Below, piece after piece: positions 7,284-18,246 of a stretch of DNA of 64,000 bases; within the stretch, counting starts at the first letter, position 1; the number at the start of each line of letters is the position of its first letter. The position numbers and the translations under genes were made by a program. The stretch comes from Halomonas denitrificans (GTDB taxonomy: Bacteria; Pseudomonadota; Gammaproteobacteria; Pseudomonadales; Halomonadaceae), in contig NZ_PYVX01000001.1 in the NCBI RefSeq assembly GCF_003056305.1, positions 1,302,001-1,366,000 on the forward strand, read 5' to 3'. A model generated the notes under the pieces. That model was not told where the DNA came from, did no database searches, and saw only the letters and a list, made by a program, of their open reading frames with translations.

Positions 7284-9527
7284 TTGCCCGATTTCCCCCA
7301 TTCGCCCGCGCCCCGCGTGCTGGGCGTCGCGGTGCCCTCGCCGCTGCGCCGCCTGTTCGACTACCGGCCCGGCCGCGAGGCGCCCCCCGGCGGCTGGCAG
7401 CCGGGGCTGCGCGTGCGGGTCCCGTTCGGGCGGCGCCAGGTCGTCGGCGTGGTGGTGGAGTGCCGCGACGCCAGCGAACTGCCACTGTCGAGCCTCAAGC
7501 CGGTGGACGCCTGCCTCGACGAGGCACCGCTGCCGGCCGACTGGCTGTGGCTCTGCCGCTTCACCGCCCGCTACTACCAGCACGCCCTCGGCGACACCCT
7601 GCACCAGGCCATGCCGGTGCTGCTGCGCCAGGGGCGTGCCCTGGAGGCCCGCACCCGCGAGCGCTGGGGCGTGACGCAGGCCGGCGCGCAGGCCGATCCG
7701 CCGGGCCTCGCCCGGGCGCCCCGCCAGGCCGAGCTGCTCGCCATGCTGCGCCAGCACCCCCACGGTCTGGTCAGCCAGGCGATCCTCGCCCAGTCGTTCA
7801 GCCGCGACCAGCTGCGCGCCCTGGCCGACAAGGGCCTGGTCGAGCGCCACGAGGAGCCGCTCTCGGGCGGCGCACCGAGCGACGACGGCCAGCTGCTGGC
7901 CGAGCCCGCCCTGCCCCTCAACCGCGAGCAGGCCACGGCGCTGGGCGCCCTGCACGAGCACCTCGACGCCTTCCATCCCTGCCTGCTCCACGGCGTCACC
8001 GGCAGCGGCAAGACCGAGGTCTACCTGCAGCTCATCGAGGCCGTCATCGGTCGCCAGCGCCAGGCGCTGGTGCTGGTCCCCGAGATCGGCCTGACCCCCC
8101 AGACGCTGGCGCGCTTTCGCAGCCGCTTCCGGGTGCCGGTGGTGGCGCTGCACTCGGGGCTCACCGACCACGAGCGCCTGGACGCCTGGGAGGCGGCCGC
8201 CAGCGGCCGGGCGCCGATCGTCATCGGCACCCGCTCGGCGATCTTCACGCCGCTGGCCGCGCCCGGCGTGATCATCGTCGACGAGGAGCACGACGGCTCC
8301 TTCAAGCAGCAGGACGGGCTGCGCTACCACGCCCGCGACCTTGCCGTGGCCCGCGCCCACCGCCATCGCATCCCGCTGCTGCTGGGCACGGCCACGCCAT
8401 CGCTGGAGACCCTGCAGCGCGCCCAGGCCGGCGACTACCGCCACCTGCGCCTGACGCGGCGCGCCAGCCGCCATGCCCCGGCGCGCCTGGAGCTCGTCGA
8501 CCTGCGCGGCCGTCAGCGCCGGGCCGGGCTCATCCCTCCGGTAATCGAGACCATTGGCGAGACCCTGGCCGCCGGCCATCAGGTGCTGGTCTTCATCAAT
8601 CGCCGCGGCTTCGCCCCGACGCTGGCCTGCCACGCCTGCGGTTGGCTGGCCGAGTGCGACCACTGCGATGCGCGCATGACCCTGCACCGCCAGCCGCCCC
8701 TGCTGGCCTGCCACCACTGCGACCGCCGCCGCGCCCTGCTCGATGCCTGCCCCGACTGCGGCAGCATCGACCTGCGACCGCTGGGCAGCGGCACCGAGCG
8801 TACCGAGGAGACCCTGGCGGCGCTCTTCCCCGAGACGCCGGTGCACCGCATCGACCGCGACAGTACCCGGCGCCGCGACGCCCTTGAGCAGGTGCTGACC
8901 GAGGTACGCCGCGGCGAGCCCTGCCTGCTGGTGGGCACCCAGATGCTGGCCAAGGGCCACCACCTGCCCCACGTCACCCTGGTGGTGGTGGTCAACGCCG
9001 ACGCCGGCCTCTACGCCAGCGACTTCCGGGCCCTGGAGCACAGCGCCCAGCTGCTCGAGCAGGTGGCGGGACGCGCCGGGCGCGCCGCGCACCCGGGCCG
9101 GGTGCTGGTGCAGACGATGCACACCGACGACCCGCACCTGCGCCTGCTGGCCGATGCCGGCTACGATGCCCTGGCCGCCCAGCTGCTCGAGGAGCGCCGC
9201 GCCGCCCAGCTGCCGCCCTTCCGCTTCCTGGCCCTGCTGCGCCTGGAGGCGCCCCACGAGGCGGCGGTGGTCGAGCTCGGGACCCTCGCGGCCGAGGCGC
9301 TGCGCGGCTGGCTCGCCGAGCGCGGCCTCGAGGTCGACTGCCTGGGGCCGGTGCCGGCGCCCATGGAGCGGCGTCAGAACCGCTACCACCTGCAGCTGAT
9401 GCTCTCCGCCGCGCGCCGCAGCCGGCTCCATGAGGCCGGCGCCTGGCTGATCGCCTGGCTGGAGGCCCGCCCCGAGGCGCGACGGGTCCGCTGGTCGCTG
9501 GACATCGATCCGCAGACCCTGGCCTGA
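7284..9527 (+). CDS. priA: PriA, primosomal replication restart helicase
   Basis: A 3'-5' superfamily 2 helicase that recognises stalled forks and D-loops and reloads the replisome through PriB/DnaT. I start it at TTG 7284, preceded by GGAGG (7275-7279); this gives 747 residues (E. coli 732) and places the conserved [17 protein letters not shown] at the N-terminus. No ATG in the right region keeps this length. Walker A is GSGKT from residue 240 (Lys243) and the DEEH box is at 333-336. Eight cysteines (449, 452, 458, 461, 476, 479, 489, 492) form the paired zinc sites of PriA. Divergent from rpmE. Certain of identity; the exact start is less certain. Confidence 0.96.
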   Translation: MPDFPHSPAPRVLGVAVPSPLRRLFDYRPGREAPPGGWQPGLRVRVPFGRRQVVGVVVECRDASELPLSSLKPVDACLDEAPLPADWLWLCRFTARYYQHALGDTLHQAMPVLLRQGRALEARTRERWGVTQAGAQADPPGLARAPRQAELLAMLRQHPHGLVSQAILAQSFSRDQLRALADKGLVERHEEPLSGGAPSDDGQLLAEPALPLNREQATALGALHEHLDAFHPCLLHGVTGSGKTEVYLQLIEAVIGRQRQALVLVPEIGLTPQTLARFRSRFRVPVVALHSGLTDHERLDAWEAAASGRAPIVIGTRSAIFTPLAAPGVIIVDEEHDGSFKQQDGLRYHARDLAVARAHRHRIPLLLGTATPSLETLQRAQAGDYRHLRLTRRASRHAPARLELVDLRGRQRRAGLIPPVIETIGETLAAGHQVLVFINRRGFAPTLACHACGWLAECDHCDARMTLHRQPPLLACHHCDRRRALLDACPDCGSIDLRPLGSGTERTEETLAALFPETPVHRIDRDSTRRRDALEQVLTEVRRGEPCLLVGTQMLAKGHHLPHVTLVVVVNADAGLYASDFRALEHSAQLLEQVAGRAGRAAHPGRVLVQTMHTDDPHLRLLADAGYDALAAQLLEERRAAQLPPFRFLALLRLEAPHEAAVVELGTLAAEALRGWLAERGLEVDCLGPVPAPMERRQNRYHLQLMLSAARRSRLHEAGAWLIAWLEARPEARRVRWSLDIDPQTLA

Positions 9528-9536
9528 CACCACACC

Positions 9537-9565
9537 TTTAAAGCCCGGCGCCGATTGCCGATAAT
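9537..9565 (+). promoter_or_regulatory. argS: Candidate promoter for argS
   Basis: TTTAAA (9537-9542) and GATAAT (9560-9565) are separated by exactly 17 bases, 4 and 5 of 6 to consensus. They sit right after the priA stop and about 70 bases before the argS ATG. Confidence 0.6.
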
Positions 9566-9630
9566 GGCGCCCCAGACTCGCCCGGGCGGTCGCACCGCAT
9601 CGCCCCCGCCACAGGACACCGGACACTTCC

Positions 9631-11316
9631 ATGAAAGAGACCATCATCGCGCTGCTCGAGGGCGCCCTGGACAACCTCCGGCAACAGGGCGTCGTGCCCG
9701 CCGAGATCGCCCCCACCATCAAGGTCGATCCGACTCGCGACAAGGCCCACGGCGACTACGCCACCAACCTCGCGCTGATGCTCGCCAAGCCGGCCGGCAA
9801 GAAGCCCCGCGAGCTGGCCGAGACCCTGGTCGCCGCGCTGCCGGAGAGCGACGCCGTGCAGAAGGTCGAGATCGCCGGCCCCGGCTTCGTCAACTTCTTC
9901 GCCGCCACCGACGCCGCCGCCCAGGTGGTGCGCCAGGTGCTCGAGGCCGGCGACGCCTTCGGCCGCAACCTGGCGGGCCAGGGGCAGAAGGTGCAGGTGG
10001 AGTTCGTCTCCGCCAACCCGACCGGGCCGCTGCACGTCGGCCACGGCCGCGGCGCGGCGATCGGCGACTGCATCTGCCGGCTGCTCGAGGCCACCGGCCA
10101 TGACGTGACCCGCGAGTTCTACTACAACGACGCCGGCGCCCAGATCGCCAACCTGGCGCGCTCGGTGCAGGCCCGGGTGCAGGGCATCGACCCCGGCGAC
10201 GCCGGCTGGCCCGAGGACGGCTACCGCGGCGGCTACATCATCGACGTCGCCAACGGCTACCTGGCCGGCGAGACCGTGCATGCCGACGACCGCCACGTCA
10301 CCGGCGCCGGCGACCCGGACGACCTCGAGGCGATCCGCGACTTCGCCGTGGCCTACCTGCGCCGCGAGCAGGATCTGGACCTCAAGGCCTTCGGCGTCGA
10401 GTTCGACGTCTACTTCCTGGAGTCCTCGCTCTACGAGCAGGGCAAGGTCGAGGCCGCGGTCGAGCGGCTGATCGAGAAGGGCCACACCTACGAGCAGGAC
10501 GGCGCCCTGTGGCTGCGCACCACCGAGTTCGGTGACGACAAGGACCGCGTGATGCGCAAGTCCGACGGCCAGTACACCTACTTCCTGCCCGACGTCGCCT
10601 ACCACCTCGACAAGTGGCAGCGCGGCTTCACCACCGTGATCAACGAGCAGGGCGCCGATCACCACTCCACCGTGACCCGGGTGCGCGCCGGGCTGCAGGC
10701 GCTGGAGGCCGGTATCCCGACGGGCTGGCCCGACTACGTGCTGCACCAGATGGTGATGGTCACCCGCTCCGGGGTCGAGGTGAAGCTCTCCAAGCGCGCC
10801 GGCAGCTACGTCACGGTGCGCGACCTGATCGACGAGGTGGGTCGCGACGCCACGCGCTTCTTCCTCGCCGCCCGGCGCGCCGACTCGCAGCTGACCTTCG
10901 ACATCGACCTGGCCCGCTCGCAGTCCAACGACAACCCGGTCTACTACGTGCAGTACGCCCACGCCCGGGTCTGCAGCATGCTGCGCAAGGCCGACGCCGA
11001 GGGCCTGGCCTTCGACCACGAGCTCGCCATGGACAAGCTCGCGCTGCTCGACAGCGACCAGGAGAAGGCGGTGCTCAACCGCCTGGCCCGTTACCCCGAG
11101 GTGGTCGCCCACGCCGCCGCCTCCCACGAGCCGCAGCAGATCGCCCAGTACCTGCTCGACCTCGCCGCCGACTTCCACACCTGCTACAACGCGGTGAAGG
11201 TGATGGTCGACGACGACGCCCTGCGCAATGCCCGCCTGGCGCTGGGCCTGGCCACCCGCCAGGTGCTGCGCAACGGCCTCGACCTGATGGGTGTCGGCGC
11301 GCCCGAGGAGATGTAA
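9631..11316 (+). CDS. argS: Arginyl-tRNA synthetase
   Basis: Class I aminoacyl-tRNA synthetase that charges tRNA-Arg, in the cytoplasm; this class needs the tRNA for amino acid activation. The 561 residues contain the N-terminal Add-1 domain, the HIGH-box as HVGH at 135-138 (within [15 protein letters not shown]), and KLSK at 385-388 in the place of KMSK. The C-terminal part is the helical anticodon-binding domain with the typical DALRNARL end region. The next gene, an FtsN-like SPOR protein, starts three bases after the stop, so the two are co-transcribed. Confidence 0.98.
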   Translation: MKETIIALLEGALDNLRQQGVVPAEIAPTIKVDPTRDKAHGDYATNLALMLAKPAGKKPRELAETLVAALPESDAVQKVEIAGPGFVNFFAATDAAAQVVRQVLEAGDAFGRNLAGQGQKVQVEFVSANPTGPLHVGHGRGAAIGDCICRLLEATGHDVTREFYYNDAGAQIANLARSVQARVQGIDPGDAGWPEDGYRGGYIIDVANGYLAGETVHADDRHVTGAGDPDDLEAIRDFAVAYLRREQDLDLKAFGVEFDVYFLESSLYEQGKVEAAVERLIEKGHTYEQDGALWLRTTEFGDDKDRVMRKSDGQYTYFLPDVAYHLDKWQRGFTTVINEQGADHHSTVTRVRAGLQALEAGIPTGWPDYVLHQMVMVTRSGVEVKLSKRAGSYVTVRDLIDEVGRDATRFFLAARRADSQLTFDIDLARSQSNDNPVYYVQYAHARVCSMLRKADAEGLAFDHELAMDKLALLDSDQEKAVLNRLARYPEVVAHAAASHEPQQIAQYLLDLAADFHTCYNAVKVMVDDDALRNARLALGLATRQVLRNGLDLMGVGAPEEM

Positions 11317-11319
11317 GCC

Positions 11320-12042
11320 ATGGCCACCCGCAAGCCCCCCGCCAAGAAGCGCGGCGCCACCAGCACCCCGCGCCGCCGTGCCGCCCCGTCCCCGCGTCGC
11401 GGCCTGCCGGGGTGGCTGTGGGGGCTCGCCGGCCTGGTGGCCGGCTTCCTGCTGGCCCAGCACCAGCAGGGCGTCGCCCCCTGGCAGGACGACGACTCGC
11501 GGCTGGCGAGGGTACTCTCCCAGCCGGAGGGCCGCGAGGCGTCCCCGCAAGAGTCGCGTCCCGAGAAACCCGACGAGCCGCCGATGCCGACCTTCGAGTT
11601 CTACACCCTGCTGCCGGAGTCCGAGGTGATCGCCCCGGGCGGCAAGGTGCCGAGCTCCACGGCGACCCCGCCGCCGCGCCCCGCCCCGGCCGAGAGCGCG
11701 CCGGAGCGGGCCGAGCCGGCCACCGACGACGACCCCATCGCCCGGGTGATCGCCGCCAACATGGAGGCCGACGAGGCCGCGCGGCCCGCCGCCTCGGACG
11801 CGAATGCCCGCTTCATGCTGCAGGCCGCCTCCTTCCGCGAGGCCAGCGACGCCGACCGGCTGGCCGGTCGCCTCAAGGACTTCGGCCTGCTGGCCAAGAT
11901 CAGCGAGGTCAAGACCGGCGGCGGCGACACCTGGCACCGCGTCCAGGTCGGGCCCTACAGCGATCGGCGCGAGCTCAACCGTGCCCAGGACCTGATGACC
12001 ACCCAGGGCATCGAGCCGCTGCTGATCCAGCTGCAGAACTGA
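11320..12042 (+). CDS. ftsN: SPOR-domain membrane protein, FtsN-like division protein
   Basis: A bitopic inner-membrane protein: a basic cytoplasmic tail (residues 1-28, rich in K and R), one transmembrane segment at about 29-46, a Pro/Glu-rich periplasmic linker, and a C-terminal SPOR domain (about 163-240, beginning [11 protein letters not shown] and including VQVGPYSDR). SPOR domains bind denuded glycan at division sites; FtsN triggers septal synthesis by FtsQLBWI. Placement directly before hslVU, as in E. coli and Pseudomonas, supports FtsN rather than DedD or DamX. The protein is shorter than E. coli FtsN (319 residues), and the membrane-proximal activation motif cannot be confirmed by eye. 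Confidence 0.8.
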   Translation: MATRKPPAKKRGATSTPRRRAAPSPRRGLPGWLWGLAGLVAGFLLAQHQQGVAPWQDDDSRLARVLSQPEGREASPQESRPEKPDEPPMPTFEFYTLLPESEVIAPGGKVPSSTATPPPRPAPAESAPERAEPATDDDPIARVIAANMEADEAARPAASDANARFMLQAASFREASDADRLAGRLKDFGLLAKISEVKTGGGDTWHRVQVGPYSDRRELNRAQDLMTTQGIEPLLIQLQN

Positions 12043-12182
12043 CGCGCCCGCCGCGGGGCGCGACCAAGGTTGAATTCCGCGCGCCCCGCCCGCACTTCCC
12101 CCTGAGTTCACCCCGGCGCCTCGCTTCGACCGAGGCGCCGCCAGTCATCGGGAGCTTTTCCCTCCCCCAAGGAGTCCCCTCC

Positions 12183-12701
12183 ATGACCACGATCGTTTCC
12201 GTGCGCCGCGGCGACCAAGTGGCGCTGGCCGGTGACGGCCAGGTCTCGCTGGGCAACACCGTGATGAAGGGCAACGCCAGCAAGGTACGTCGCCTCTACC
12301 ACGGCCAGGTGCTGGCCGGCTTCGCCGGCGGCACCGCCGACGCCTTCACCCTCTTCGAGCGCTTCGAGGCCCAGCTCGAGAAGTACCAGGGCAACCTGGT
12401 CAAGGCCGCCGTGGAGCTGGCCAAGGACTGGCGCACCGACCGCGCCCTGCGCCGCCTGGAGGCGCTGCTCGCCGTGGCCAACAAGGACGCCTCGCTGATC
12501 ATCACCGGCAACGGCGACGTGGTGGAGCCCGAGCGCGGCATCATCGCCATCGGCTCCGGCGGCAATTTCGCACTTTCCGCCGCCCGCGCCCTGCTGGAGA
12601 ACACCGACCTCTCCGCCCGCGACATCACCGAGAAGTCCCTGGCCATCGCCGGCGACATCTGCGTGTTCACCAACCATAACGTCACGCTGGAAGAGCTCTG
12701 A
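12183..12701 (+). CDS. hslV: HslV, proteolytic subunit of the HslUV (ClpQY) protease
   Basis: A double-hexameric threonine peptidase of the proteasome family that degrades proteins unfolded by HslU. The 172-residue frame starts MTTIVSVRR; removal of Met exposes the catalytic Thr, and [14 protein letters not shown] with its conserved lysine follows. The true start is the ATG at 12183, decided by AAGGAG seven bases upstream and the obligatory N-terminal threonine; longer readings of the frame run back into argS. The gap after ftsN is 140 bases and is GC-rich without a clear promoter. hslU follows after two bases. Confidence 0.97.
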   Translation: MTTIVSVRRGDQVALAGDGQVSLGNTVMKGNASKVRRLYHGQVLAGFAGGTADAFTLFERFEAQLEKYQGNLVKAAVELAKDWRTDRALRRLEALLAVANKDASLIITGNGDVVEPERGIIAIGSGGNFALSAARALLENTDLSARDITEKSLAIAGDICVFTNHNVTLEEL

Positions 12702-12703
12702 TC

Positions 12704-14026
12704 ATGACCCGGATGACCCCCCGCGAGATCGTCCACGCCCTGGACCAGTACATCGTCGGCCAGCAGGACGCCAAGCGTGCCGTGGCCGTGGCCCTGCGCA
12801 ACCGCTGGCGGCGCATGCAGCTCGACGGCGAGCTGCGCCACGAGGTGACGCCCAAGAACATCCTGATGATCGGCCCCACCGGCGTCGGCAAGACCGAGAT
12901 CGCCCGCCGCCTGGCCAAGCTGGCCGGCGCGCCCTTCATCAAGGTGGAGGCCACCAAGTTCACCGAGGTGGGCTACGTGGGCCGCGACGTGGAGTCGATC
13001 ATCCGCGACCTGACCGAGGCCGCCATCAAGCTGGTCCGCGAGCAGGCCAAGGAGGAGGTTGGCCACCGCGCCGAGGACGCCGCCGAGGAGCGCATCCTCG
13101 ACGCCCTGCTGCCGCCGCCCCGCGGCCAGGAGAACGAGCCGCGCCAGGACAGCTCGACCCGCCAGCTGTTCCGCAAGAAGCTGCGCGAGGGCCAGCTCGA
13201 CGACAAGGAGATCGACATCGAGGTCACCCCCCAGGGCCCGGGCGTGGACATCACGACCCCGCCGGGCATGGAGGAGATGACCAGCCAGCTGCAGAACCTG
13301 TTCGCCGGCATGGGCAAGCAGAAGAGCGAGACCCGCCGGGTCGCGGTGAAGGACGCCCTCGGCCTGCTGCGCGACGAGGAGGCCGGCAAGCTGGTCAACG
13401 AGGACGACATCAAGAGCCGCGCCATCGAGGCGGTGGAGCAGAACGGCATCGTCTTCCTCGACGAGATCGACAAGGTCTCCAAGGGCAGCGGCCAGTCCAG
13501 CGGCGGCGAGGTCTCCCGCGAGGGCGTGCAGCGCGACCTGCTGCCGCTGATCGAGGGCTCCACGGTCTCCACCAAGTACGGCATGGTCAAGACCGACCAC
13601 ATCCTGTTCATCGCCTCCGGCGCCTTCCACCTGTCGCGCCCGTCGGACCTGATCCCGGAGCTGCAGGGCCGCCTGCCGATCCGCGTCGAGCTCAACGCCC
13701 TGACGCCGGACGACTTCCAGCGCATCCTCACCGAGCCCTCCGCGGCGCTGACCAAGCAGTACCAGGCGCTGCTCGCCACCGAGGGGCTCGAGGTCGCCTT
13801 CACCGAGGATGGCATCGCGCGCATCGCCGAGATCGCCTGGAAGGTCAACGAGGGCACCGAGAACATCGGCGCGCGCCGCCTGCACACCGTGATGGAGCGC
13901 CTGCTCGAGGAGGCCTCCTACCAGGGCGGCGACTTCGGCAGCCCGCTGACGATCGACGCCACCTACGTCGACTCCCAGCTCGGCGAGCTGGCGATGGACG
14001 AGGACCTGTCGCGGTATATTCTGTAA
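12704..14026 (+). CDS. hslU: HslU, ATPase subunit of the HslUV protease
   Basis: An AAA+ unfoldase that feeds substrates to HslV. The 440 residues are standard. Walker A is GPTGVGKT at 57-64, Walker B ends in LDEID with Asp253 and Glu254, and the I-domain inserted between them is acidic and helical (about 110-240). The C-terminus ends in EDLSRYIL, the tail that inserts between HslV subunits to activate it. Two bases separate it from hslV, so the pair is one operon unit. Confidence 0.98.
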   Translation: MTRMTPREIVHALDQYIVGQQDAKRAVAVALRNRWRRMQLDGELRHEVTPKNILMIGPTGVGKTEIARRLAKLAGAPFIKVEATKFTEVGYVGRDVESIIRDLTEAAIKLVREQAKEEVGHRAEDAAEERILDALLPPPRGQENEPRQDSSTRQLFRKKLREGQLDDKEIDIEVTPQGPGVDITTPPGMEEMTSQLQNLFAGMGKQKSETRRVAVKDALGLLRDEEAGKLVNEDDIKSRAIEAVEQNGIVFLDEIDKVSKGSGQSSGGEVSREGVQRDLLPLIEGSTVSTKYGMVKTDHILFIASGAFHLSRPSDLIPELQGRLPIRVELNALTPDDFQRILTEPSAALTKQYQALLATEGLEVAFTEDGIARIAEIAWKVNEGTENIGARRLHTVMERLLEEASYQGGDFGSPLTIDATYVDSQLGELAMDEDLSRYIL

Positions 14027-14065
14027 GCCCGGCCCCGAGCTGAGGGCCAATGGGTAGCGCGGCGT

Positions 14066-14158
14066 CGGGAACCGCTCGTAGAGGAGGTCATTGGCCAAGG
14101 ATGGCAAATGTAGCGCCCAGGGAAGGGTTCACAGCGCCTCCGACACGAGCGGCTCCCG
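14066..14158 (-). repeat. Dispersed structured repeat, copy C (59-bp core plus self-complementary flanks)
   Basis: The core lies at 14083-14141, running on the minus strand from GGAGGCGCTGTGAA to ACCTCC. It matches copies at 37364-37422 and 41114-41172 in sequence and exact length. The flanks form their own stem: 14072-14079 pairs with 14145-14152 (8 bp), then 14066-14070 with 14154-14158 (5 bp) after one mismatch. The copy sits in the 172-base gap between hslU and the DUF971 gene, about 40 bases after the hslU stop. In its own orientation GGAGG is followed at Shine-Dalgarno distance by GTG and a 14-codon frame. Confidence 0.9.
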
Positions 14159-14198
14159 GGACAGCCGCTCACCGCCAACGCTGCTGCGGAGCCTCACC

Positions 14199-14582
14199 AT
14201 GACAGCCCCGATTCCCACCAACGTGCACTACCACCGCAAGGAGCGCGAGCTCGAGCTCACCTACGCCGAGGGCGAGTCCTATCGGCTCTCGGTGGAGTAC
14301 CTGCGCGTCTTCTCGCCCTCCGCCGAGGTGCGCGGCCACGGTCCGGACTCCGCCACCCTGCAGGTGGGCAAGAAGGACGTCGGCCTCAAGAACATCACCC
14401 AGGCCGGGCGCTACGCGCTGAAGCTGCACTTCGACGACGGCCACGACAGCGGCCTCTACAGCTGGGACTACTTATACGACCTGATCCGGCGGCGCGAGGC
14501 CAACTGGGCCGACTACCTGCGCCGGCTCGAGGAGGCGGGCGCCTCGCGGGAGCCGCTGGGCATCGAGATCAAGCAGCTGTAG
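14199..14582 (+). CDS. DUF971 protein
   Basis: A 127-residue small cytoplasmic protein of the DUF971 (GBBH-like beta-strand) family, found after hslVU in many pseudomonads; its biochemical role is not settled. The same fold occurs in gamma-butyrobetaine hydroxylase N-termini and in proteins linked to iron-sulfur metabolism. The sequence has the family pattern RKERELELTYAEGESYRLSVEYLR at the N-terminus and YSWDYLYDL near the end. I take the ATG at 14199, which gives the family N-terminus; an upstream ATG at 14091 would translate through the dispersed repeat and is rejected. Confidence 0.88.
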   Translation: MTAPIPTNVHYHRKERELELTYAEGESYRLSVEYLRVFSPSAEVRGHGPDSATLQVGKKDVGLKNITQAGRYALKLHFDDGHDSGLYSWDYLYDLIRRREANWADYLRRLEEAGASREPLGIEIKQL

Positions 14583-14704
14583 GACAGGGGAATGCTTCGC
14601 AAGGCGCCGGAGGCGGGCCGGCGCTCCGGTGACGTGGTCGAATCCGTCGCACCCCGGCGCCCCTCTTCTCTCCATCTCGGGAGCCCAGACAATCGGCCTC
14701 CGTC

Positions 14705-14734
14705 AAGACAATCGTCATCGGGGAGGGCTACAAT
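14705..14734 (+). promoter_or_regulatory. Candidate promoter for the ubiE operon
   Basis: AAGACA (14705-14710), 18 bases, then TACAAT (14729-14734), about 60 bases before the ubiE ATG. Both hexamers match consensus at 4 to 5 of 6 positions. Confidence 0.5.
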
Positions 14735-14795
14735 GGCGCCCATCGGCGAGGCCGCCAGGCCCGCCCCCACCGCAGCGATTCGGGAGCCCCACGGC

Positions 14796-15551
14796 ATGAG
14801 CGCCAGTGACAAGCACACCACCCACTTCGGCTACCAGGAAGTCCCGGTCGAGGAGAAAGCCTCCCGCGTGGCCCACGTCTTCCACTCGGTGGCGGCTCGC
14901 TACGACATCATGAACGACCTGATGTCGCTGGGCATCCACCGCCTGTGGAAGCGCCTGGCCATCGAGCGCTCCGGCGTGCGTCCCGGCCACAGCGTGCTCG
15001 ACATCGCCGGCGGCACCGGCGACCTCACGGCCAAGTTCTCGCGCATGGTGGGCCCCCGCGGCCGGGTGGTGCTGGCCGACATCAACGAGTCCATGCTGCG
15101 TGTCGGCCGCGACAAGCTGCTCGACCATGGCGTCGGTGGCAACGTCGAGTACGTGCAGGCCAACGCCGAGTGCCTGCCCTTCCCCGACAACAGCTTCGAC
15201 TGCATCACCATCGCCTTCGGCCTGCGCAACGTCACCGACAAGGACGCCGCCCTGCGCTCCATGACCCGGGTGCTCAAGCCGGGCGGGCGCCTGCTGGTGC
15301 TGGAGTTCTCCAAGCCGGGCAACCCGCTGTTCTCCAAGGCCTACGACGAGTACTCCTTCCGCCTGCTGCCGAAGATCGGCGAGCTGGTGGCCAGCGACGG
15401 CGAGAGCTACCGCTACCTGGCCGAGTCGATCCGCATGCACCCCGACCAGGAGACCCTCAAGGGCATGATGGAGGCCGCCGGGCTCGAGCGGGTGGAGTAC
15501 ACCAACCTCACCGGGGGCATCGTCGCCCTGCATCGCGGCATCAAGCTGTGA
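14796..15551 (+). CDS. ubiE: UbiE, ubiquinone/menaquinone C-methyltransferase
   Basis: SAM-dependent methyltransferase that adds the C-methyl group to demethoxyubiquinol (and demethylmenaquinol where present) on the cytoplasmic side of the membrane. From ATG 14796 (GGGAG nine bases upstream) the protein is 251 residues, exactly the E. coli length. Motif I is [12 protein letters not shown] at 68-79, the UbiE signature [17 protein letters not shown] is at about 36-52, and the C-terminus [12 protein letters not shown] is typical. It heads the ubiE-ubiJ-ubiB run with tight spacing. Confidence 0.97.
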   Translation: MSASDKHTTHFGYQEVPVEEKASRVAHVFHSVAARYDIMNDLMSLGIHRLWKRLAIERSGVRPGHSVLDIAGGTGDLTAKFSRMVGPRGRVVLADINESMLRVGRDKLLDHGVGGNVEYVQANAECLPFPDNSFDCITIAFGLRNVTDKDAALRSMTRVLKPGGRLLVLEFSKPGNPLFSKAYDEYSFRLLPKIGELVASDGESYRYLAESIRMHPDQETLKGMMEAAGLERVEYTNLTGGIVALHRGIKL

Positions 15552-15555
15552 GGGC

Positions 15556-16215
15556 ATGATGTCGCTGTCACCCACTCTGCTGCTGGCCGGTCTCGAACGC
15601 ACCCTCAACGCCCTGCTCGCCCGGGATCCCGCGGCGCCGGCGCGGCTGGCCCGGCTCGCCGGCCAGCGCGTGCTGCTGCGCCTGGAGCGCCCCGAGCTGG
15701 CGCTGGCCCTGCACTTCCACCCGGCGGGCATCGACCTGCTGCGCCCCGACCTGACCGACGAGACAGCCTTCGACGAAGCGGCCTTCGACGCGGTGGTCGA
15801 GCTCGACGCCGAGACCCTCGGCGAGCTGCTCGGCGGCGCCCCCATCGAGCGGCTGATGTTCCAGGGCAAGCTCGCCGTGCGCGGGCGCACCCACCTGCTC
15901 GAGGCAACCCGCGACCTGCTCTTCGACCTGGACCTCGACTGGGAGGGCGAGCTCGCCCGCTGGCTCGGCGACATCCCGGCCCATAGCCTGGCCGAGGGCG
16001 TGCGCAGCCTCTCCCAGTGGGGGCTGCGCACCCGCCAGGAACTCTGCGCCGACGTCGGCGAGTACGTCTTCGAGGAGGCGCGGCTGCTGCCGGGACGCCA
16101 CCAGATCGAGGCGCTGCGCGACCACATGACCGAGCTGGAGATCGCCACCGACCGCCTCGAGGCCCGCCTGGCCCGGCTGCGCCGTCGCCTGGCCGCGGCG
16201 GAGGTCCCCTCATGA
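15556..16215 (+). CDS. ubiJ: UbiJ, SCP2-domain ubiquinone biosynthesis accessory factor
   Basis: UbiJ works with UbiK as a lipid-binding scaffold of the soluble Ubi complex that carries the hydrophobic ubiquinone intermediates. The 219-residue protein has an SCP2-like N-terminal domain (about 15-115: [27 protein letters not shown]) and a helical, Glu/Arg-rich C-terminus (about 165-215) of the sort that binds UbiK. Start is ATG 15556 or the adjacent 15559; GAGGG at 15550-15554 slightly favours the second. The stop overlaps the ubiB start as ATGA. The ubiE-ubiJ-ubiB order makes the assignment firm. Confidence 0.93.
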   Translation: MMSLSPTLLLAGLERTLNALLARDPAAPARLARLAGQRVLLRLERPELALALHFHPAGIDLLRPDLTDETAFDEAAFDAVVELDAETLGELLGGAPIERLMFQGKLAVRGRTHLLEATRDLLFDLDLDWEGELARWLGDIPAHSLAEGVRSLSQWGLRTRQELCADVGEYVFEEARLLPGRHQIEALRDHMTELEIATDRLEARLARLRRRLAAAEVPS

Positions 16216-17834
16216 TCCTGCGACTGGCGCGCATCGTCTGGGTGATCACCCGCTACCGCCTGGACACCCTGCTGCCCCTGGCGCGCCTGCCCTGGTGGCT
16301 GCGCGGCCTGTTCCTGCTCTCGCCGCTGCGCCTGGTGCCGATCGGCGAGCGCTCCCGGGGCGAGCGCCTGCGCCTCGCCCTGGAGTCGCTGGGCCCGATC
16401 TTCGTCAAGTTCGGCCAGATGCTCTCGACCCGCCGCGACCTGCTGCCCGAGGACATCGCCGACGAGCTGCAGCGCCTCCAGGACCAGGTGCCGCCCTTCC
16501 CCGGCCACCAGGCCATGGCGCTGGTCGAGGAGGAGCTCGAGATGTCGCTGGAGGAGGCCTTCGCCAGCTTCGAGCCCGAGCCCCTAGCCTCGGCCTCCGT
16601 CGCCCAGGTGCATGCCGCGCGGCTGCACGACGGCGAGGCCGTGGTGGTCAAGATCATCCGCCCGGGCATCGACCGGGTGATGCGCCAGGACATGGCGCTG
16701 ATGTACCGCTTCGCCAGCGTGCTGGCGCGCATCCCCGAGGCGCGCCGGCTGCGTCCCGTAGAGGTGGTCCGCGACTACGAGTCCACGCTGTTCGACGAGC
16801 TCGACCTGACCAAGGAGGCCGCCAACACCTCCCAGCTCAAGCGCAACTTCAAGGGTTCGCCGCTACTCTACGTGCCGGCCATCCACTGGGAGCTGACCCG
16901 CCGCCGGGTGATGGTCCAGGAGCGGATCTACGGCGTGCCGGTGGCCGACACCGCGGCGCTGATCGCCCAGGGCACCAACCTCAAGAAGCTCGCCGAGCGG
17001 GGCGTGGAGATCTTCTTCACCCAGGTGTTCCGCGACAACTTCTTCCACGCCGACATGCACCCGGGCAACATCTTCGTCGCCTACGAACATCCCGAGGATC
17101 CCCAGTACGTCGCCATCGACTGCGGCATCGTCGGCAGCCTCACCCGCGAGGACCAGGACTACCTGGCGCGCAACCTGCTGGCCTTCTTCCACCAGGACTA
17201 CTACGAGGTGGCCGCCCTGCACATCGAGTCCGGCTGGGTGGGCGAGGAGACCCGGGCCAACGAGTTCGCCGCGGCGGTGCGCACGGTGTGCGAGCCGATC
17301 CTCGAGAAGCCGCTCAAGGACATCTCCTTCGGCCAGGTGCTGCTGGGGCTCTTCCAGACCGCGCGCCGCTTCAACATGGAGGTGCAGCCCCAGCTGGTGC
17401 TGCTGCAGAAGACCCTGCTCAACATCGAGGGACTGGGGCGCCAGCTCTACCCCGATCTCGACCTCTGGGCCACCGCCAAGCCCTTCCTGGAGCGCTGGAT
17501 GAAGGAGCGCGCCGGCGCCCGCGGCCTGCTGGAGTCTCTCAAGCGCCAGGCGCCCGAGCTCTCCCGCCAGCTGCCGGAGCTGCCGGTGCTCGCCCATCAG
17601 GCGCTCTCCCGGGCCGAGCAGGAGCATCGCCAGCGCCGTCGCCAGTCGACCGCCATGGGCGACATCTCCCGCCAGCTGGTGCGCCAGGGCCATCGCCACC
17701 GGCGGCTGCGCCTGGGCCTGCTGCTGCTGGTTGCCGCGCTGGCCTGGCAGCCGCTCCACGCATGGGCCGCCGGCCAGCCCTGGCCGGTGCTCGCCGCCGC
17801 CGGCCTCGGCGTGCTGCTGCTGGCCTGGAACTGA
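16212..17834 (+). CDS. ubiB: UbiB, atypical kinase-like ATPase for ubiquinone biosynthesis
   Basis: A member of the UbiB/COQ8 protein-kinase-like family, an ATPase thought to extract or hand over ubiquinone precursors at the membrane. It has 540 residues. The family-specific KxGQ motif is VKFGQM at 65-70, an Ala-rich nucleotide loop ([10 protein letters not shown]) follows, and HADMHPGN and IDCGIVG are the catalytic-loop and metal-binding equivalents. Two hydrophobic segments at the C-terminus (about 496-511 and 519-539) anchor it in the membrane. It overlaps ubiJ by four bases. Confidence 0.97.
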   Translation: MILRLARIVWVITRYRLDTLLPLARLPWWLRGLFLLSPLRLVPIGERSRGERLRLALESLGPIFVKFGQMLSTRRDLLPEDIADELQRLQDQVPPFPGHQAMALVEEELEMSLEEAFASFEPEPLASASVAQVHAARLHDGEAVVVKIIRPGIDRVMRQDMALMYRFASVLARIPEARRLRPVEVVRDYESTLFDELDLTKEAANTSQLKRNFKGSPLLYVPAIHWELTRRRVMVQERIYGVPVADTAALIAQGTNLKKLAERGVEIFFTQVFRDNFFHADMHPGNIFVAYEHPEDPQYVAIDCGIVGSLTREDQDYLARNLLAFFHQDYYEVAALHIESGWVGEETRANEFAAAVRTVCEPILEKPLKDISFGQVLLGLFQTARRFNMEVQPQLVLLQKTLLNIEGLGRQLYPDLDLWATAKPFLERWMKERAGARGLLESLKRQAPELSRQLPELPVLAHQALSRAEQEHRQRRRQSTAMGDISRQLVRQGHRHRRLRLGLLLLVAALAWQPLHAWAAGQPWPVLAAAGLGVLLLAWN

Positions 17835-17858
17835 CCTCAAGCAATGGAACCCTGTCCC

Positions 17859-18194
17859 ATGAGCGATATACTGGACCGACTGCACGACGTGCTCGAACAG
17901 CGCCGCCAGGCCGATCCCGACAGCTCCTACGTGGCTGCCCTGCATCACAAGGGGCTCAACAAGATCCTCGAGAAGGTCGGCGAGGAGACCACGGAGACGC
18001 TGCTGGCGGCCAAGGACGCCGAGCACGGCGATGCGGCGGCGCAACAGGCGTTGATCGCCGAAACGGCCGACTTGTGGTTTCATAGCCTGGTGATGCTCTC
18101 GCACCTGGGCCTCGACCACGGCGCGGTCCTGGATGAGCTGGCCCGCCGCTTCGGCGTCTCGGGACACGACGAGAAGGCCGCACGGCAACCCTAG
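17859..18194 (+). CDS. hisE: Phosphoribosyl-ATP pyrophosphatase
   Basis: Second step of histidine synthesis: hydrolyses phosphoribosyl-ATP to phosphoribosyl-AMP. The 111-residue all-alpha MazG-like protein shows the metal-binding helix motif EKVGEETTE and the AETADLWFH helix. It is a stand-alone HisE; in Pseudomonas hisI (the next enzyme) precedes hisE between ubiB and tatA, but no hisI is seen here. ATG 17859 gives MSDILDRL, the usual start; an in-frame ATG at 17844 has no better ribosome site. Confidence 0.94.
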   Translation: MSDILDRLHDVLEQRRQADPDSSYVAALHHKGLNKILEKVGEETTETLLAAKDAEHGDAAAQQALIAETADLWFHSLVMLSHLGLDHGAVLDELARRFGVSGHDEKAARQP

Positions 18195-18246
18195 CGTCAA
18201 CTGGCCCTTCCGGGCCTCCCCGGAGCCCCAACCTGAGGAAGCAACT

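Noticed and set aside
14091..14198. N-terminal extension of the DUF971 gene from an upstream ATG
   Set aside because: The extra 36 codons lie largely in the dispersed repeat and are not family sequence.
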